Shown piece after piece: positions 44,801 through 52,305 of a DNA stretch of 52,722 bases. The number at the start of each line of letters is the position of its first letter. Within the stretch, counting starts at the first letter, position 1. A program made the position numbers and the translations under genes. Under the pieces are notes generated by a model. That model was given only the letters and a program-made list of their open reading frames with translations. It was not told the DNA's origin and made no database searches. The DNA comes from Enhygromyxa salina (GTDB lineage Bacteria; Myxococcota_A; Polyangia; Nannocystales; Nannocystaceae): positions 1 through 52,722 of the forward strand of contig NZ_JMCC02000119.1 in assembly GCF_000737335.2 (NCBI RefSeq), given 5' to 3'.

Positions 44801-47800
44801 GGTCCGGCTCAACGAGGCCGAGGACCACGCCGACCGCGTGCAGATCATGCTGCGCATGGCTCGGATGCAAGAAGAGCAGCTCGAAGATCTCGAGAAGGCG
44901 TTCGACGCCTACGCCCGGGTGTTCAAGGAAGACCCGACCAACAGCCGCGTCCGCGATCACCTGAGCCGGCTCGCCAACGTGCTGGCCAGCACCGATCGCT
45001 ACGCCGAGATCCTCACCGAGTACAGCTCCGCCAACCCCGACGACAACTCCGAGTCGATGCTCGAGGTCGTTCACGAGTGCGCGCGGCTGTGGGCGGGCTC
45101 GCTGCGGCAGCCGGCCAAGTCGGTCGTGCTGTACAAGCGCCTGCTCGAGGCCCGGCCCGACGATCGCCAGGTGTTTGGTGAGCTCGAGTCGGCCCTGAGC
45201 ATGGGCGAGATGTGGCAGGAGCTCGCCGACGCCTACTGGGCCCAGGCCGAGGACAGCCTCGACGAGGATCGGCAGATCGATCTGCTGATGCGCCTGTCTC
45301 GGGTCGCGCTCGACGTGCTCGATGATCCACAGCTCGGGGCCAAGGCGTTCCGGCGGATCCTCGACACCCAGCCCGACAACGATCGCGCCCGCGCCCAGCT
45401 CGAGCAGGTCTATCAGCTGACCGAGAGCTGGGAGCAGCTGCTGGATCTCCTGCGTGATCGCCTGTCTCGCAGCATGGATCAGGACGACCGCACGCCGGTG
45501 TACCTGCAGATCGCGGAGCTGCAAGACGGCCCGCTCGACGATGGCGAGGGCGCCCTCGATACGCTCGAGAGCTTGCTTGGCGAGGTCGTCAACGAGATCA
45601 ACGCGATCGCGGCGCTCGAGCGGATCGCCGACGCCCGCGTGCCCCAGCGCCAGCGGGTGTTCACGATCCTGCAGCCGATCTACGAGTCGACGGGCAACAC
45701 CCCGCGCTTGGTCTCGGTCTGCGAGTGGCGGCTGACGGTCAGCGAGGATCCGAGCGCGCGACACGAGCTGCATCGCGAGCTCGCGCGGCACCTCGAGAGC
45801 ATCCCCGATGGTGCTCAGTACGCGTTCCGGGCCCTCGCGCGGGCGCTGCACGAGCCCGGTCCCGCCGACGCGCTGATGGCCCTCGACGCCGAGATCGGAC
45901 GGATCGCGACGGCGCTCGAGATGCCGGGCGCGCTCGCGGATGCCCAGGTCGCCGCGTCGGACAGCGAGCGGCTCACCAGCGACATCGATCGCCGCTTGGA
46001 GCTGTTGATCCGCGCGGCTCGGATCCGCAGCGAAGACTCGCCCGAGATCGCCGTCGAGATCCTGCGCAAGGCGTTGACGCTGCGCGATGATCAGGAAGAC
46101 GCGCTCGCGTTGATGGACGCCGCGCTGGTCCGACTTGGCTATCACGAAGAGCTGCGCGAGGTGCTGATCCGCCGGGTCGAGGTGGAGGCCGACGACACCG
46201 AGCGCGTCGATCATCTGCGTCGGCTCGCGACCTTGTTCGAGGACATCCTCGCCAACCCAGAGGAGGCCGAGACAGCCTGGCGTCGGTTGCTGGACATCGA
46301 GCCCAACGACATCGAGGCGCTGCAACGGCTGAGCCGGACCTACGCCGCGAGCGGCTCGACCGGTGAGCTGATCGAGGTGCTCGAGCGGCGGATCGACGCG
46401 TCGAACGACGGTGAGGAGCGCCGCACGCTTCGCATGCAGCTCGCTGCGATCCACCGTGAGTCGGCCAAGAACCGCGAGGCCGAGATCGAGGTGCTGCGCT
46501 CGCTGTTGTCGGAGGCCCCCTCCGACGAAGAGGCGATGGCGACCCTGTCTCGCGCGCTGCTGGCTGAAGATCGCCACGCGGAGGCGGCCGACATCATTCA
46601 GGATCGGGCGACGATCGCCGCAACCGCCGAGCGCAAGGCTAGCTTGATGCTCGACGCCGCGCGGCTCTACGCCGGCCCGCTCGAGGATCTACTCGGCGCC
46701 GTCGAGCGCTACGAGCAGGTCCTGCAACTGCTGCCAGGGCAGGAGGGCGCCGTCGCTGACCTGGTCGAGCTGTGCAAGAAAGAGGACGTGTCGGAGCAGG
46801 CCGCGAACCTGGTCCGGCCGCACCTCGAGGCCCACGGGCGCTGGCCGGATCTGGCCACGATCCTCGACGCCCGCGCGTCGCTCTCGGAGGACCCCGACGA
46901 GGTGCTCCGAGCCCTGCGCGAGCTGGCCTCGGTCCGCCACGAGAAGCTCGCCGACGCAGCCGGGGCCCTCGAGGCCACGATGAAGCTGGTCGACAAGTCG
47001 TCGGCCTACGAGCTGCAAGAGCCGCTGACGGCGGCGATGCGTCTGGCCGGTGAGCTCGACGGGCTCGAGCCGCTGATCGAGCAGCTTGGCTCGCGGGCCA
47101 AGGACGACAGCCGGGATCCCGAAGCTCGGGTGGCGATCGGTCTGGCGGCTGCCTTCGCCGCGTCGGACTACATGGGTGACCCCGACAAGGCGCTCGAGGT
47201 CCTGATCCCGCTGCTCGACGCCGAGCTGGCCGATCTTGCGACCTGTGAGCGGATCGAGGAGCTCGCGGGGCGCAAGGAAGACGTCGCGTTGATCGAGCGT
47301 GCGCTGCGTGAAGGCGCGCGGATCGGGGCGGGGACCGAGAAGCACCTGCCGATGCTGGTGCGCTTGGGCGAGGCCCGGGTGACCCTGGGCAGCTGGCCCG
47401 AGGCGGTCGAGGCGTTCCGTGACGTGCTCGACATGCAGGTCGGGCTCGAGGCGGCGGTCCGCGGGCTCGAGGTCGTGCTGACCCGGACGCTCGGCGAAGA
47501 CGGCCAAGGCGACGTGCCCGACGGCTTGTTGGATGCGCTCGAGAGCTCGTACCAGATGGCCAACAACGCCGCTGGGTTGGCTGAGATCGCGCGGGTGCGC
47601 CTGCGTCACGCCGAGGGGTCCGATCGCATCGGGCTGCTGCAGACCCTTGGCGGTCTGATCGAGCAAGGCGGCGGCACGCCGCTCGAGGCGCTCGAGGCCT
47701 GGGGGGCGCTGCTGGCCCTCGACGGCGACTCGGTCCAGGCGCTCGAGCGCACGCTGGCGTTGGCCGAGCAGTCCGAGCTCACGGCGCGGGCCGGTGAGTT

Positions 47801-49721
47801 GATGACCGCGGCGGTCGAGGCCGCCGCGCAAGCGGATCGGATCAGCCCGGCGTCGTGCCTCGCGGCCGCCCGCTTGTGGCTGACCCGGCTCAACGCCGCC
47901 GACCGTGCGATGGCCGTGCTCTCGCCCTTGCTCGAGGAGCAGCCCGAACACCCCGAGGCGCTTGGCCTGCTGGTCGAGACCGCGCGGGCGCTGGGCGACG
48001 CGAACGGCTTGCACGAGGCGCTCACCCGGGCGGCTTCGGCCCAGGCTGATCCGCTGATGGCCGCGGGTCTGTGGCGCGAGGCCGCCGGCGTGGCCGAGTC
48101 GATGCTCGCCGATCCGGCCGTGGCGATCGCGGATCTACGCCAGCTGATCGAGGCCGACGAGTCCGATCGCCCAGGCTGGACTCGGCTGCTGGCCTTGCTC
48201 GGTCAGGCCAACGATCACGAGGTGCTCAGCGAGGCGCTTGGCCATCGCGTGATGATCACCGACGACGACGCCGAGCGTCGCGAGCTTCGCTATCGCCAGG
48301 CCAACCACCTGGTCGACAAGCTCGAGCGCTTCGAGGACGCGATCATCGTCTACAACGACATGCTGGGCGCCGATCCAGCCGACACGGTCGCGCTCGCCGA
48401 GCTCGAGCTGTTGCTGCGTCGGCTCGAGCGCTGGCAAGACGTCCGCGACCTGCTCGAGCGCAAGCTCGAGGTCGTCGAGGGCGAGGCCCGGGTCGAGGTG
48501 CAAGAAGAGATGGCGCGGCTCGCCGAGGACAAGCTCGACGACGCGACGGATGCGGTCGAGGTGCTGCAGGCGGTGGTGCTCGAGTATCCCGATCGTGACG
48601 CGACCCGGGTCTGGCTCGAGCGCTTGCTGACCAAGGAAGAGCGCTGGCACGATCTGTCCGAGCTGCTGGGTGGTCGCATGGATCGCCTGCGCGAGGCGGG
48701 CGACACCGACGGCTACCGCGAGCTCGCCTCGCAGCTCGCCAGCTTGTTGGCCGAGAAGCTCGACGACAGCGATCGCGCGCAGGACATCCTGACCGAGCTG
48801 CTCGAGGTCGATCCCAGCTACGTCCCCGCGTTGCTCTCGCTGGCTTCGGTCTACGAGGCCCGCGGCGACGACTCGGCCATGCGCGAGACCCTCGAGCGCG
48901 CGGCCGCCCTCGATCCGCAGGGCTCGATCGGGGCCCGCTTGCGGCTGCGGCTCGCCGGCCTGTCCGAGGATCCGGCCGAGCGTCGCGCCCACCTCGAGAA
49001 GGCGCTTCAGCTCGATCCTTCCAACGCCGAGGCGGGCCGCGAGCTGCTCGCGCTCTCGAAGTCCGAGCAGCGCTGGGATCAGGTCGCGTACTTGCTCGAG
49101 ATGGCCGTGGGTCGGGCCAAGAGCGACGACAAGCGGCGCAGCTTGCAGCTCGAGCGCGTGGACGTGATGACCGGCAAGCTGTCGGACAGCGAGGGCGCGC
49201 TGCGGGTCCTCGCCAGCATCTACGAGCACGTGCAGGACGACGTCGACGTCAACCGTCGGATCGCCGACGCGCTGTTCATCGCCGATCGCTACGAAGAGGC
49301 CGTTGGCATGTACCACTGGCTGGTCGAGATGACCGCCGGCAAGCGCAGCAAGAAGCGCGCGCACTACCTGACCCGGCTCGCCCGGATCGAGATCGCCGGC
49401 GAGCAACCCGAGGGCGCCCAAAAGCGGCTCGAAGAGGCCTACCGGCTCGACACCACCAACGTCGAGACCCTGCTGACGCTCGGCAACTTGCACGAGCAAA
49501 ACCAGCGCTGGCCCGACGCGCTGAAGATCTACCGCTCGATGCTGCTGCAGAACGCCGACAAGTCCGGCCTGCTCCGGCGCGGTGACATCTACCTGCGCCT
49601 GTCGCAGGTCCACATGGGTCTGGGCGAGAAGCCCAAGGCACAAGCGATGCTGCGCCGCGGGATCGAAGAAGACCAAGAGCACTCGGGCCTCAAAGAAGCC
49701 TTGGACGCGATCGGCGGGTAG
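38883..49721 (+). CDS. Giant tetratricopeptide-repeat solenoid protein (3,612 residues)
   Basis: One uninterrupted frame of 10,839 bases starts at an ATG with AGGA upstream; the open frame begins 26 codons earlier without similarity. It has no signal peptide, membrane segment or enzymatic motif. Almost the whole length is helix-turn-helix repeats of the TPR class. They combine into units of about 70-75 residues with the pattern W-x-x-L ... A-x-(L/I)-x-E-x-x-L ... A-x-x-x-(W/Y)-x-x-(L/V)-L-x-x-(D/E)-P, then A-x-x-x-L-x-x-x-Y. This would be a very long acidic superhelix, presumably a cytoplasmic scaffold. The last lines (VETLLTLGNLHEQNQRWPDA, LSQVHMGLGEKPKAQAML) are the most canonical TPRs. No function can be named. 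It stands alone, with a large gap before and a hairpin after. Confidence 0.93.
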   Translation: MAEVRSALLSYLRSTDDTTHAALSAVIESTGLDLAAASQAVRDESSNVEAAALVLAHLVVATHAKDDADSQAIVDRAKTLAQRAPRNADGNDVALLSGEVVWRVGGQPRLAEPYFRRVRRNDASNPDIVGFYRELFSGPADGSQLMQVLVQARRASKDADHRFELAEEMAALAQDRLGSTDRAIEVWRAVVREDGSDPRAIANLERLYREGAKWTALVELLKDQFDTIEDKDETKQERIDKLLEITELYRKELRLEAMALATLQRILDIDPRHQGSLEVLADTYASGKRWNDLLGVYQRLHDAAKEDGDTEAEADVLRKVAGIWVEKLGNPQRALEPLAELLELLPGDRGARDMMAKIHEQRRDWRALIALRREELAEREGEDGLELRLELAGLAEDKLGDRREAIAGWNAVLQHHGEHEKALEALARLYERESRWAEAAEIRHRQVAIADSVGRAVKLLTDIGHIYAERLRNPYDSIRVWREIARLVPGHDKALRTLRDAYVASGLWDELTDLYVAQGRVSDLVDALQSAADRVGATDERVSLYRRVAQLCRERLGQPERAVKALERTLAIQPNNLVVARELLPIYREQGNWAALMRTINVLLEASDKVDDKLELIEQLREVAADRLQSPQLTFQWAARAYELRPTDEALREQLERASASSDNWDELTRIFERRIAGEPLSGADSESSGEVSVQAVKRAEQVEQLLLLEKLAVIARDHLSKPDDAQRFFRRIIELDPTNEAAMLALEAIYTTTRRWDDLSEVYRRRLDVAPDDAARLTTLRGLARLQEGQLRDFDAAVETYDKILALDPEDLATLDALAEILRSRGEWQRLAQVLQRKLEIPSLPAGEDGEPAGMRPIEPSDIPVLFELSHVRAARLDQTEQAITGFLKILELEPTHRVAVEALEEIYRADPATAVTIMRGLLPYYRRVGDRSREAEAMEVLLAAVDVDAGDGEADDVAASERRREQKSQLAAIYEQMPERRGDALRIYAELFERDPADWEGRQLLQRLGRSLAQMQLVAQAYTNALASISTQAAEAEAEGRALERADANLRRDLLLELGAMLRDDLEQALAAEKAYAEILERDETHQAAYDALEALLRSRSAHQELLDLYRRRVDVVFNQREQRQLLGRIIEIAREVLGDRETAIVTAEELLDLIPDDLPTIELLAQMYAEGSEPEDLDKLEELLGRWAELVGDRELRHELGCKRASLRIQHQQDAFGAVDLLGSIIGENADHEQARALLEDLLDVSDVQVQVGGLLQPIYQRRGDHHGRIRVLRVRRDNASAEHRRDDATSYLLEIAKIQERELQDNERAFASLREAYLSDPRRLDSREQVERLGTELGKERELVEIWGEALNSEEASDKTLRIDLIHRAAVLLDERLHDSEGARRAWLTLIDLDPPDAALAHKTVRALVRLHLEAGDFAALVAAQRALLRFTDAHHEQVRIRLEIAKIQLHQLMDRIGAALTWAEVVDMEPANRVALDALENLLLEEREWQRLTEVLEHRISVAEEPRIQAQLWRRIGDIRRAELQDPQQAIQAFQSVLDLKTGHDDAVYAQTQLVELNRALERWPDVEEGLRRLISLADADSVRVQLLAETAEVVGKKLGRPDDALDLLKRVLDLSPTDGRARSMVGSYLEPDDTRERSIRILTPLYEGEQNWAALLELQELQARKQPSGRRRLQALLRVARTQEEKLEDPARAFTVLCEAMTEAGDQPELSEILDKVERLGAASERSEALYETYQRTVDHILDSELQQRVLRAMGLVALARLGRLDDARAVYERLLESRPDDDGATDALEQIYVRQGADEALANLLVRKVDRITDTVARDGLLIRAAEIHRTRLDDAEEAIRLYERLSDQGLQREEVQTVLEPLYESTGRFRELASHLTRKLAHLQGKTAVDTHLRLGRLYGEHLDDPEEGIRHLGAALKADPDHAVGTDELSRYLQDPSMRSRAAEMLEPVFLAVQDWQRLLQIQEVRLNEAEDHADRVQIMLRMARMQEEQLEDLEKAFDAYARVFKEDPTNSRVRDHLSRLANVLASTDRYAEILTEYSSANPDDNSESMLEVVHECARLWAGSLRQPAKSVVLYKRLLEARPDDRQVFGELESALSMGEMWQELADAYWAQAEDSLDEDRQIDLLMRLSRVALDVLDDPQLGAKAFRRILDTQPDNDRARAQLEQVYQLTESWEQLLDLLRDRLSRSMDQDDRTPVYLQIAELQDGPLDDGEGALDTLESLLGEVVNEINAIAALERIADARVPQRQRVFTILQPIYESTGNTPRLVSVCEWRLTVSEDPSARHELHRELARHLESIPDGAQYAFRALARALHEPGPADALMALDAEIGRIATALEMPGALADAQVAASDSERLTSDIDRRLELLIRAARIRSEDSPEIAVEILRKALTLRDDQEDALALMDAALVRLGYHEELREVLIRRVEVEADDTERVDHLRRLATLFEDILANPEEAETAWRRLLDIEPNDIEALQRLSRTYAASGSTGELIEVLERRIDASNDGEERRTLRMQLAAIHRESAKNREAEIEVLRSLLSEAPSDEEAMATLSRALLAEDRHAEAADIIQDRATIAATAERKASLMLDAARLYAGPLEDLLGAVERYEQVLQLLPGQEGAVADLVELCKKEDVSEQAANLVRPHLEAHGRWPDLATILDARASLSEDPDEVLRALRELASVRHEKLADAAGALEATMKLVDKSSAYELQEPLTAAMRLAGELDGLEPLIEQLGSRAKDDSRDPEARVAIGLAAAFAASDYMGDPDKALEVLIPLLDAELADLATCERIEELAGRKEDVALIERALREGARIGAGTEKHLPMLVRLGEARVTLGSWPEAVEAFRDVLDMQVGLEAAVRGLEVVLTRTLGEDGQGDVPDGLLDALESSYQMANNAAGLAEIARVRLRHAEGSDRIGLLQTLGGLIEQGGGTPLEALEAWGALLALDGDSVQALERTLALAEQSELTARAGELMTAAVEAAAQADRISPASCLAAARLWLTRLNAADRAMAVLSPLLEEQPEHPEALGLLVETARALGDANGLHEALTRAASAQADPLMAAGLWREAAGVAESMLADPAVAIADLRQLIEADESDRPGWTRLLALLGQANDHEVLSEALGHRVMITDDDAERRELRYRQANHLVDKLERFEDAIIVYNDMLGADPADTVALAELELLLRRLERWQDVRDLLERKLEVVEGEARVEVQEEMARLAEDKLDDATDAVEVLQAVVLEYPDRDATRVWLERLLTKEERWHDLSELLGGRMDRLREAGDTDGYRELASQLASLLAEKLDDSDRAQDILTELLEVDPSYVPALLSLASVYEARGDDSAMRETLERAAALDPQGSIGARLRLRLAGLSEDPAERRAHLEKALQLDPSNAEAGRELLALSKSEQRWDQVAYLLEMAVGRAKSDDKRRSLQLERVDVMTGKLSDSEGALRVLASIYEHVQDDVDVNRRIADALFIADRYEEAVGMYHWLVEMTAGKRSKKRAHYLTRLARIEIAGEQPEGAQKRLEEAYRLDTTNVETLLTLGNLHEQNQRWPDALKIYRSMLLQNADKSGLLRRGDIYLRLSQVHMGLGEKPKAQAMLRRGIEEDQEHSGLKEALDAIGG

Positions 49722-49744
49722 GCTCACCCGCCAAGCCACGGCAC

Positions 49745-49786
49745 GCGGTCGTCTGCGCCCCCCTCGGGGGGCGCTCAGACGACTGC
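49745..49786. terminator. Long hairpin between the TPR gene and uridine kinase
   Basis: GGTCGTCTG at 49747-49755 pairs with CAGACGACT at about 49776-49784 (one wobble), enclosing CGCCCCCC (49756-49763) with GGGGGGCG (49766-49773), a two-base loop and a two-base bulge. There is no T tract on either side. As it lies between convergent genes it may end both transcripts. Confidence 0.6.
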
Positions 49787-49829
49787 GAACAAGCGACCGC
49801 GAGCGGAGATGAGCGAGCGGGCGCGGGGG

Positions 49830-50474
49830 CTAGACAGCCGCGCGCAGGCGGGCGACCAGGACATCGATCGCGACTCGGTTCTCGCCGCCTTCGGGGATGA
49901 TCAAGTCGGCGGTCCGCTTGCTCGGCTCCACGAACTGCACGTGCATCGGTCGCACGGTCTCGTAGTACTGCTTGCGAACCGCCTCGAAGTCGCGGCCGCG
50001 CTGGCGCATGTCTCGGCGGATCCTTCGGATCGCCCGGATGTCCGGCTCGGTGTCGACGAAGATCTTGATGTCGAGTTCGCGCCGCAGGTGCTCGTCGACG
50101 AACACCAAGATGCCCTCGACGATGATCACGGGGGAGGGATCGAGGCGCTCGGTCGTTGGCTTGCGACGGTGGGTCTTGAAGTCGTAGACCGGCACCTCGA
50201 TGCTGTTGCCAGCCTTGAGGTGTTGGAGGTGCTCGATCAGCAGCGTGGTCTCGAGCGACTCCGGGTGGTCGTAGTTGACCCGGTTGCGCTGCTCGATGCT
50301 GAGCTCGGGCTGGTCCCGGTAATAGTGATCGTGGCGCAAGGTTGCGACCGAGCCCACAGGCAGCGAGGCCGCGAGCGCGTCGGCGACCGTGCTCTTACCT
50401 GATCCACTGCCGCCGGCGATGCCGATCACGAGGCTAGGTCGCTGGTGCTCCACCGCCGGCAGGTATAGATCCAT
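49830..50474 (-). CDS. udk: Uridine kinase
   Basis: This 214-residue P-loop enzyme of the pyrimidine salvage pathway phosphorylates uridine and cytidine. The motifs are GIAGGSGSGKST (Walker A), RHDHYYRD, NYDHPES, VPVYDFKTHRR, VIIVEGILVF (Walker B region) and DIKIFVDTEPDIRAIRRIRRD (shown as the known lid region), with RPMHVQFVEPSKRTADLIIP at the end. Its length is typical. I choose the ATG at 50474, preceded by GGGGGG; an ATG eight codons earlier (50498) is possible. The frame is open far upstream through tandem repeats, which are not part of the protein. It is convergent with the giant TPR gene. Confidence 0.95.
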   Translation of the reverse strand: MDLYLPAVEHQRPSLVIGIAGGSGSGKSTVADALAASLPVGSVATLRHDHYYRDQPELSIEQRNRVNYDHPESLETTLLIEHLQHLKAGNSIEVPVYDFKTHRRKPTTERLDPSPVIIVEGILVFVDEHLRRELDIKIFVDTEPDIRAIRRIRRDMRQRGRDFEAVRKQYYETVRPMHVQFVEPSKRTADLIIPEGGENRVAIDVLVARLRAAV

Positions 50475-50613
50475 GCGCCCCCCAAAAACAGTCGCCATCC
50501 GGTCCGGTCCGGTCCGCGTCAGACGCTCACATACGATAGCGAACAGCGGTTGCGGTCGGCGCAGTCCGAGCTGAATGCGGGGTTCGAACGATTCGCTGCA
50601 GAGGGCGAAGCGC

Positions 50614-50737
50614 ACCAGACGAACGTGCAGGGCGTCCAAGAAGCACCAGACGAACGTGCAGGACGTCCAAGCAGCACCAGACGAACGTGCAGGACGTCCA
50701 AGAAGCACCAGACGAACGTGCAGGACGTCCGAGACCG
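50614..50737. repeat. Four tandem copies of a 31-bp repeat upstream of udk
   Basis: Units start at 50614, 50645, 50676 and 50707, with the shared core ACCAGACGAACGTGCAGG and one or two base differences near the unit ends. The period of 31 changes reading frame at every copy, so it is not coding. There are no spacers, which excludes a CRISPR array. It lies about 140 bases upstream of the udk start, between udk and a family A element. Confidence 0.93.
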
Positions 50738-50855
50738 GTACACGAGCCCCCTTCAAGGGGGCCACACATGCCCTCGCGGACAGCCACCCCCGAGGAGCGA
50801 AGCGACCAGACGCGCAGCGGCTGCAGTCGGCGCAGTCTGAGGTGTATGTGGGGGT
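50738..50855 (+). repeat. Family A repeat, single canonical copy
   Basis: One full unit runs from the hairpin GAGCCCCCTTCAAGGGGGCC (about 50744-50763), through CACACATGCCCTCGCG, GAGGAGCGAAGCGACC and GCGGCTGCAGTCGGCG, to GTGTATGTGGGGGTCT. Its end overlaps the stop codon of the minus-strand MopE-motif gene (TAG, 50856-50858). Confidence 0.92.
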
Positions 50856-51614
50856 CTAAGGACTTTTGATGATGCCGGCTTTTCGGGCTTCTTCGGCGGA
50901 GATGCAGTCTTCGTCGACCGTGTTGTCGCAGTCGTCGTCGATCTTGTTGCAGATCTCGACGGTGCGCACATGGGTTGGCTGGCACTGGATCGAGCCAGCG
51001 ACGCACTGCTTGGTCCCGGCGGCGCAGGCCCCCGCTTGCCCGGTCTTGCACTCGGCCCCGGTGCCATCGACGTCACCGTCGTCGATGGCGCCGTCACAGT
51101 CGTTGTCTTTGCCGTCGCAGACCTCGGTGGAGGGCGCCTTGGCCTTGGCGCTGCAGACGGACTCGCTGCCGTCGGGGCTGCACGCGTAGCTACCGGCTAC
51201 CCGACACTCACCCTCGCCGGCGAAGCACTTGGTCCCGTCGCGCTCGAAGCCATCGTCGACGCGGCCGTTGCAGTCGTCGTCGATGTTGTTGCACAGCTCG
51301 ACACCCGGGAGCACAGCGCCATCGCAGGCGGCCCAGAACCCCTTGTCGTCGCAGGTGCGCTCGCCCTCTTTGCAGATCCCGCGGCCAATGGTGCCGTCGG
51401 GGCCGGCGACGCCGTCGTCGAGGAAGTAGCAAGGCTCCTTGCTAGCGGGGTAGCACTCCGCTGCGGTGCGCTTGCCAGCCTGCTTGCGGGCCTTGGCGAG
51501 CTCTTTGTCGACCTCGCTCATGCCCTGCTTTTGGCAGCCGAAGCCAAGCCCAGCCAGGAAAGCGAAGCTCAAGGTGAGCGCAATTTTTGGGGTCCGTGGG
51601 GAGCGCGCGGACAT
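50856..51614 (-). CDS. Lipoprotein with MopE-type metal-binding motifs
   Basis: This is 252 residues. A lipoprotein signal ends in LAGLGFGC. A charged helical stretch and a Cys-rich body of about 180 residues follow. Three copies of the motif known from the copper-binding protein MopE occur: ELCNNIDDDCNGRVDDG, EVCDGKDNDCDGAIDDG and EICNKIDDDCDNTVDEDC. The Asp clusters resemble EF-hand-like calcium loops. In myxobacteria such motifs are common in surface and secreted proteins; the metal here is unknown. The ATG at 51614 has no strong ribosome site. The stop touches a family A repeat. It is divergent from the LapA-like gene. Confidence 0.9.
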   Translation of the reverse strand: MSARSPRTPKIALTLSFAFLAGLGFGCQKQGMSEVDKELAKARKQAGKRTAAECYPASKEPCYFLDDGVAGPDGTIGRGICKEGERTCDDKGFWAACDGAVLPGVELCNNIDDDCNGRVDDGFERDGTKCFAGEGECRVAGSYACSPDGSESVCSAKAKAPSTEVCDGKDNDCDGAIDDGDVDGTGAECKTGQAGACAAGTKQCVAGSIQCQPTHVRTVEICNKIDDDCDNTVDEDCISAEEARKAGIIKSP

Positions 51615-51656
51615 GTGAGCCAGAGTACAACGTCTGGACCCGGCCGACTAGAGCGC

Positions 51657-51698
51657 CGATCAGCTCGGACCGATCAGCTCGGACCGATCAGCTCGGAG
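51657..51698. repeat. Three 14-bp direct repeats in a divergent intergenic region
   Basis: CGATCAGCTCGGAC occurs at 51657, 51671 and 51685; the last copy ends in G instead of C. The array lies in the 91-base gap between the MopE-motif gene and the LapA-like gene, and its last copy supplies the GGAG that precedes the GTG at 51706. Repeats of this kind can be operator sites; nothing shows which protein would bind. Confidence 0.85.
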
Positions 51699-51705
51699 TC
51701 GCGAC

Positions 51706-52305
51706 GTGATATGGTCCGCCCACACCGTGTCCGTTCTTGGCAGGGCATACCTGGGCGTCAGCCTGATCGTCTTCATCCTGGGCTTGATCTGGTTCACGCT
51801 CGTGCTCCAGGAGAACCGCGCCTGGGTCGAGGTCGTGCTGCTGGTGCCGCGCTTCGACTTCGTCGATCCGCTGATCCGCAAGCGCTTCAAGATGAACGTG
51901 GCCGCGATCTTGGCTGGGTGGGGCGGGTGCATGAGCTTGCTGTTGCTGATCGGGATCGTGGCGCCGTTTCGGATCCGCAGCATGGCGCTGTTTCAACGGC
52001 GCCTGCGTGAGCTCGAGCGCGAGATCCTCGATCTGCGCACGCTGCCGCTGCGGCAGCAGGAAGAGGACGAGATCCTCGCGGCCGAGGCCCACCTCGACAT
52101 TCGCGCGAAGAAGGTCATGACGGAGAAACTGCGTCGCGATCGGATGCTGCGCGAGGACGTCGACGGCGAGTTTGACGACGATGACGAGCTGCCCTCGCTG
52201 GCAGGATCTGGGTTTCGACCGCCGACCGCCGCCCGCGGAGCCGCGCGGGCCCCAGCGCACGCGCCAGCGGGGACCGATCACACGAAGGGGAAGGGGACCC
52301 CGTGA
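51706..52305 (+). CDS. LapA-like inner-membrane protein
   Basis: This is 199 residues. Two membrane helices (about 14-34, LGVSLIVFILGLIWFTLVL, and about 66-87, AAILAGWGGCMSLLLLIGIV) flank a loop. A coiled-coil-like charged helix (RRLRELEREILDL) and a low-complexity Ala/Pro-rich end follow. Two helices, then a cytoplasmic coiled coil, directly upstream of a TPR membrane protein, is the layout of LapA-LapB, the pair that tunes LPS synthesis in E. coli. The similarity is in layout more than sequence. The GTG at 51706 has GGAG about eight bases upstream; another GTG at 51727 is possible. The stop overlaps the next start as GTGA. Confidence 0.72.
   Translation: MIWSAHTVSVLGRAYLGVSLIVFILGLIWFTLVLQENRAWVEVVLLVPRFDFVDPLIRKRFKMNVAAILAGWGGCMSLLLLIGIVAPFRIRSMALFQRRLRELEREILDLRTLPLRQQEEDEILAAEAHLDIRAKKVMTEKLRRDRMLREDVDGEFDDDDELPSLAGSGFRPPTAARGAARAPAHAPAGTDHTKGKGTP

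Noticed and set aside
50614..50737. CRISPR-like array of 31-bp repeats
   Set aside because: The period equals the repeat length, so there is no spacer.
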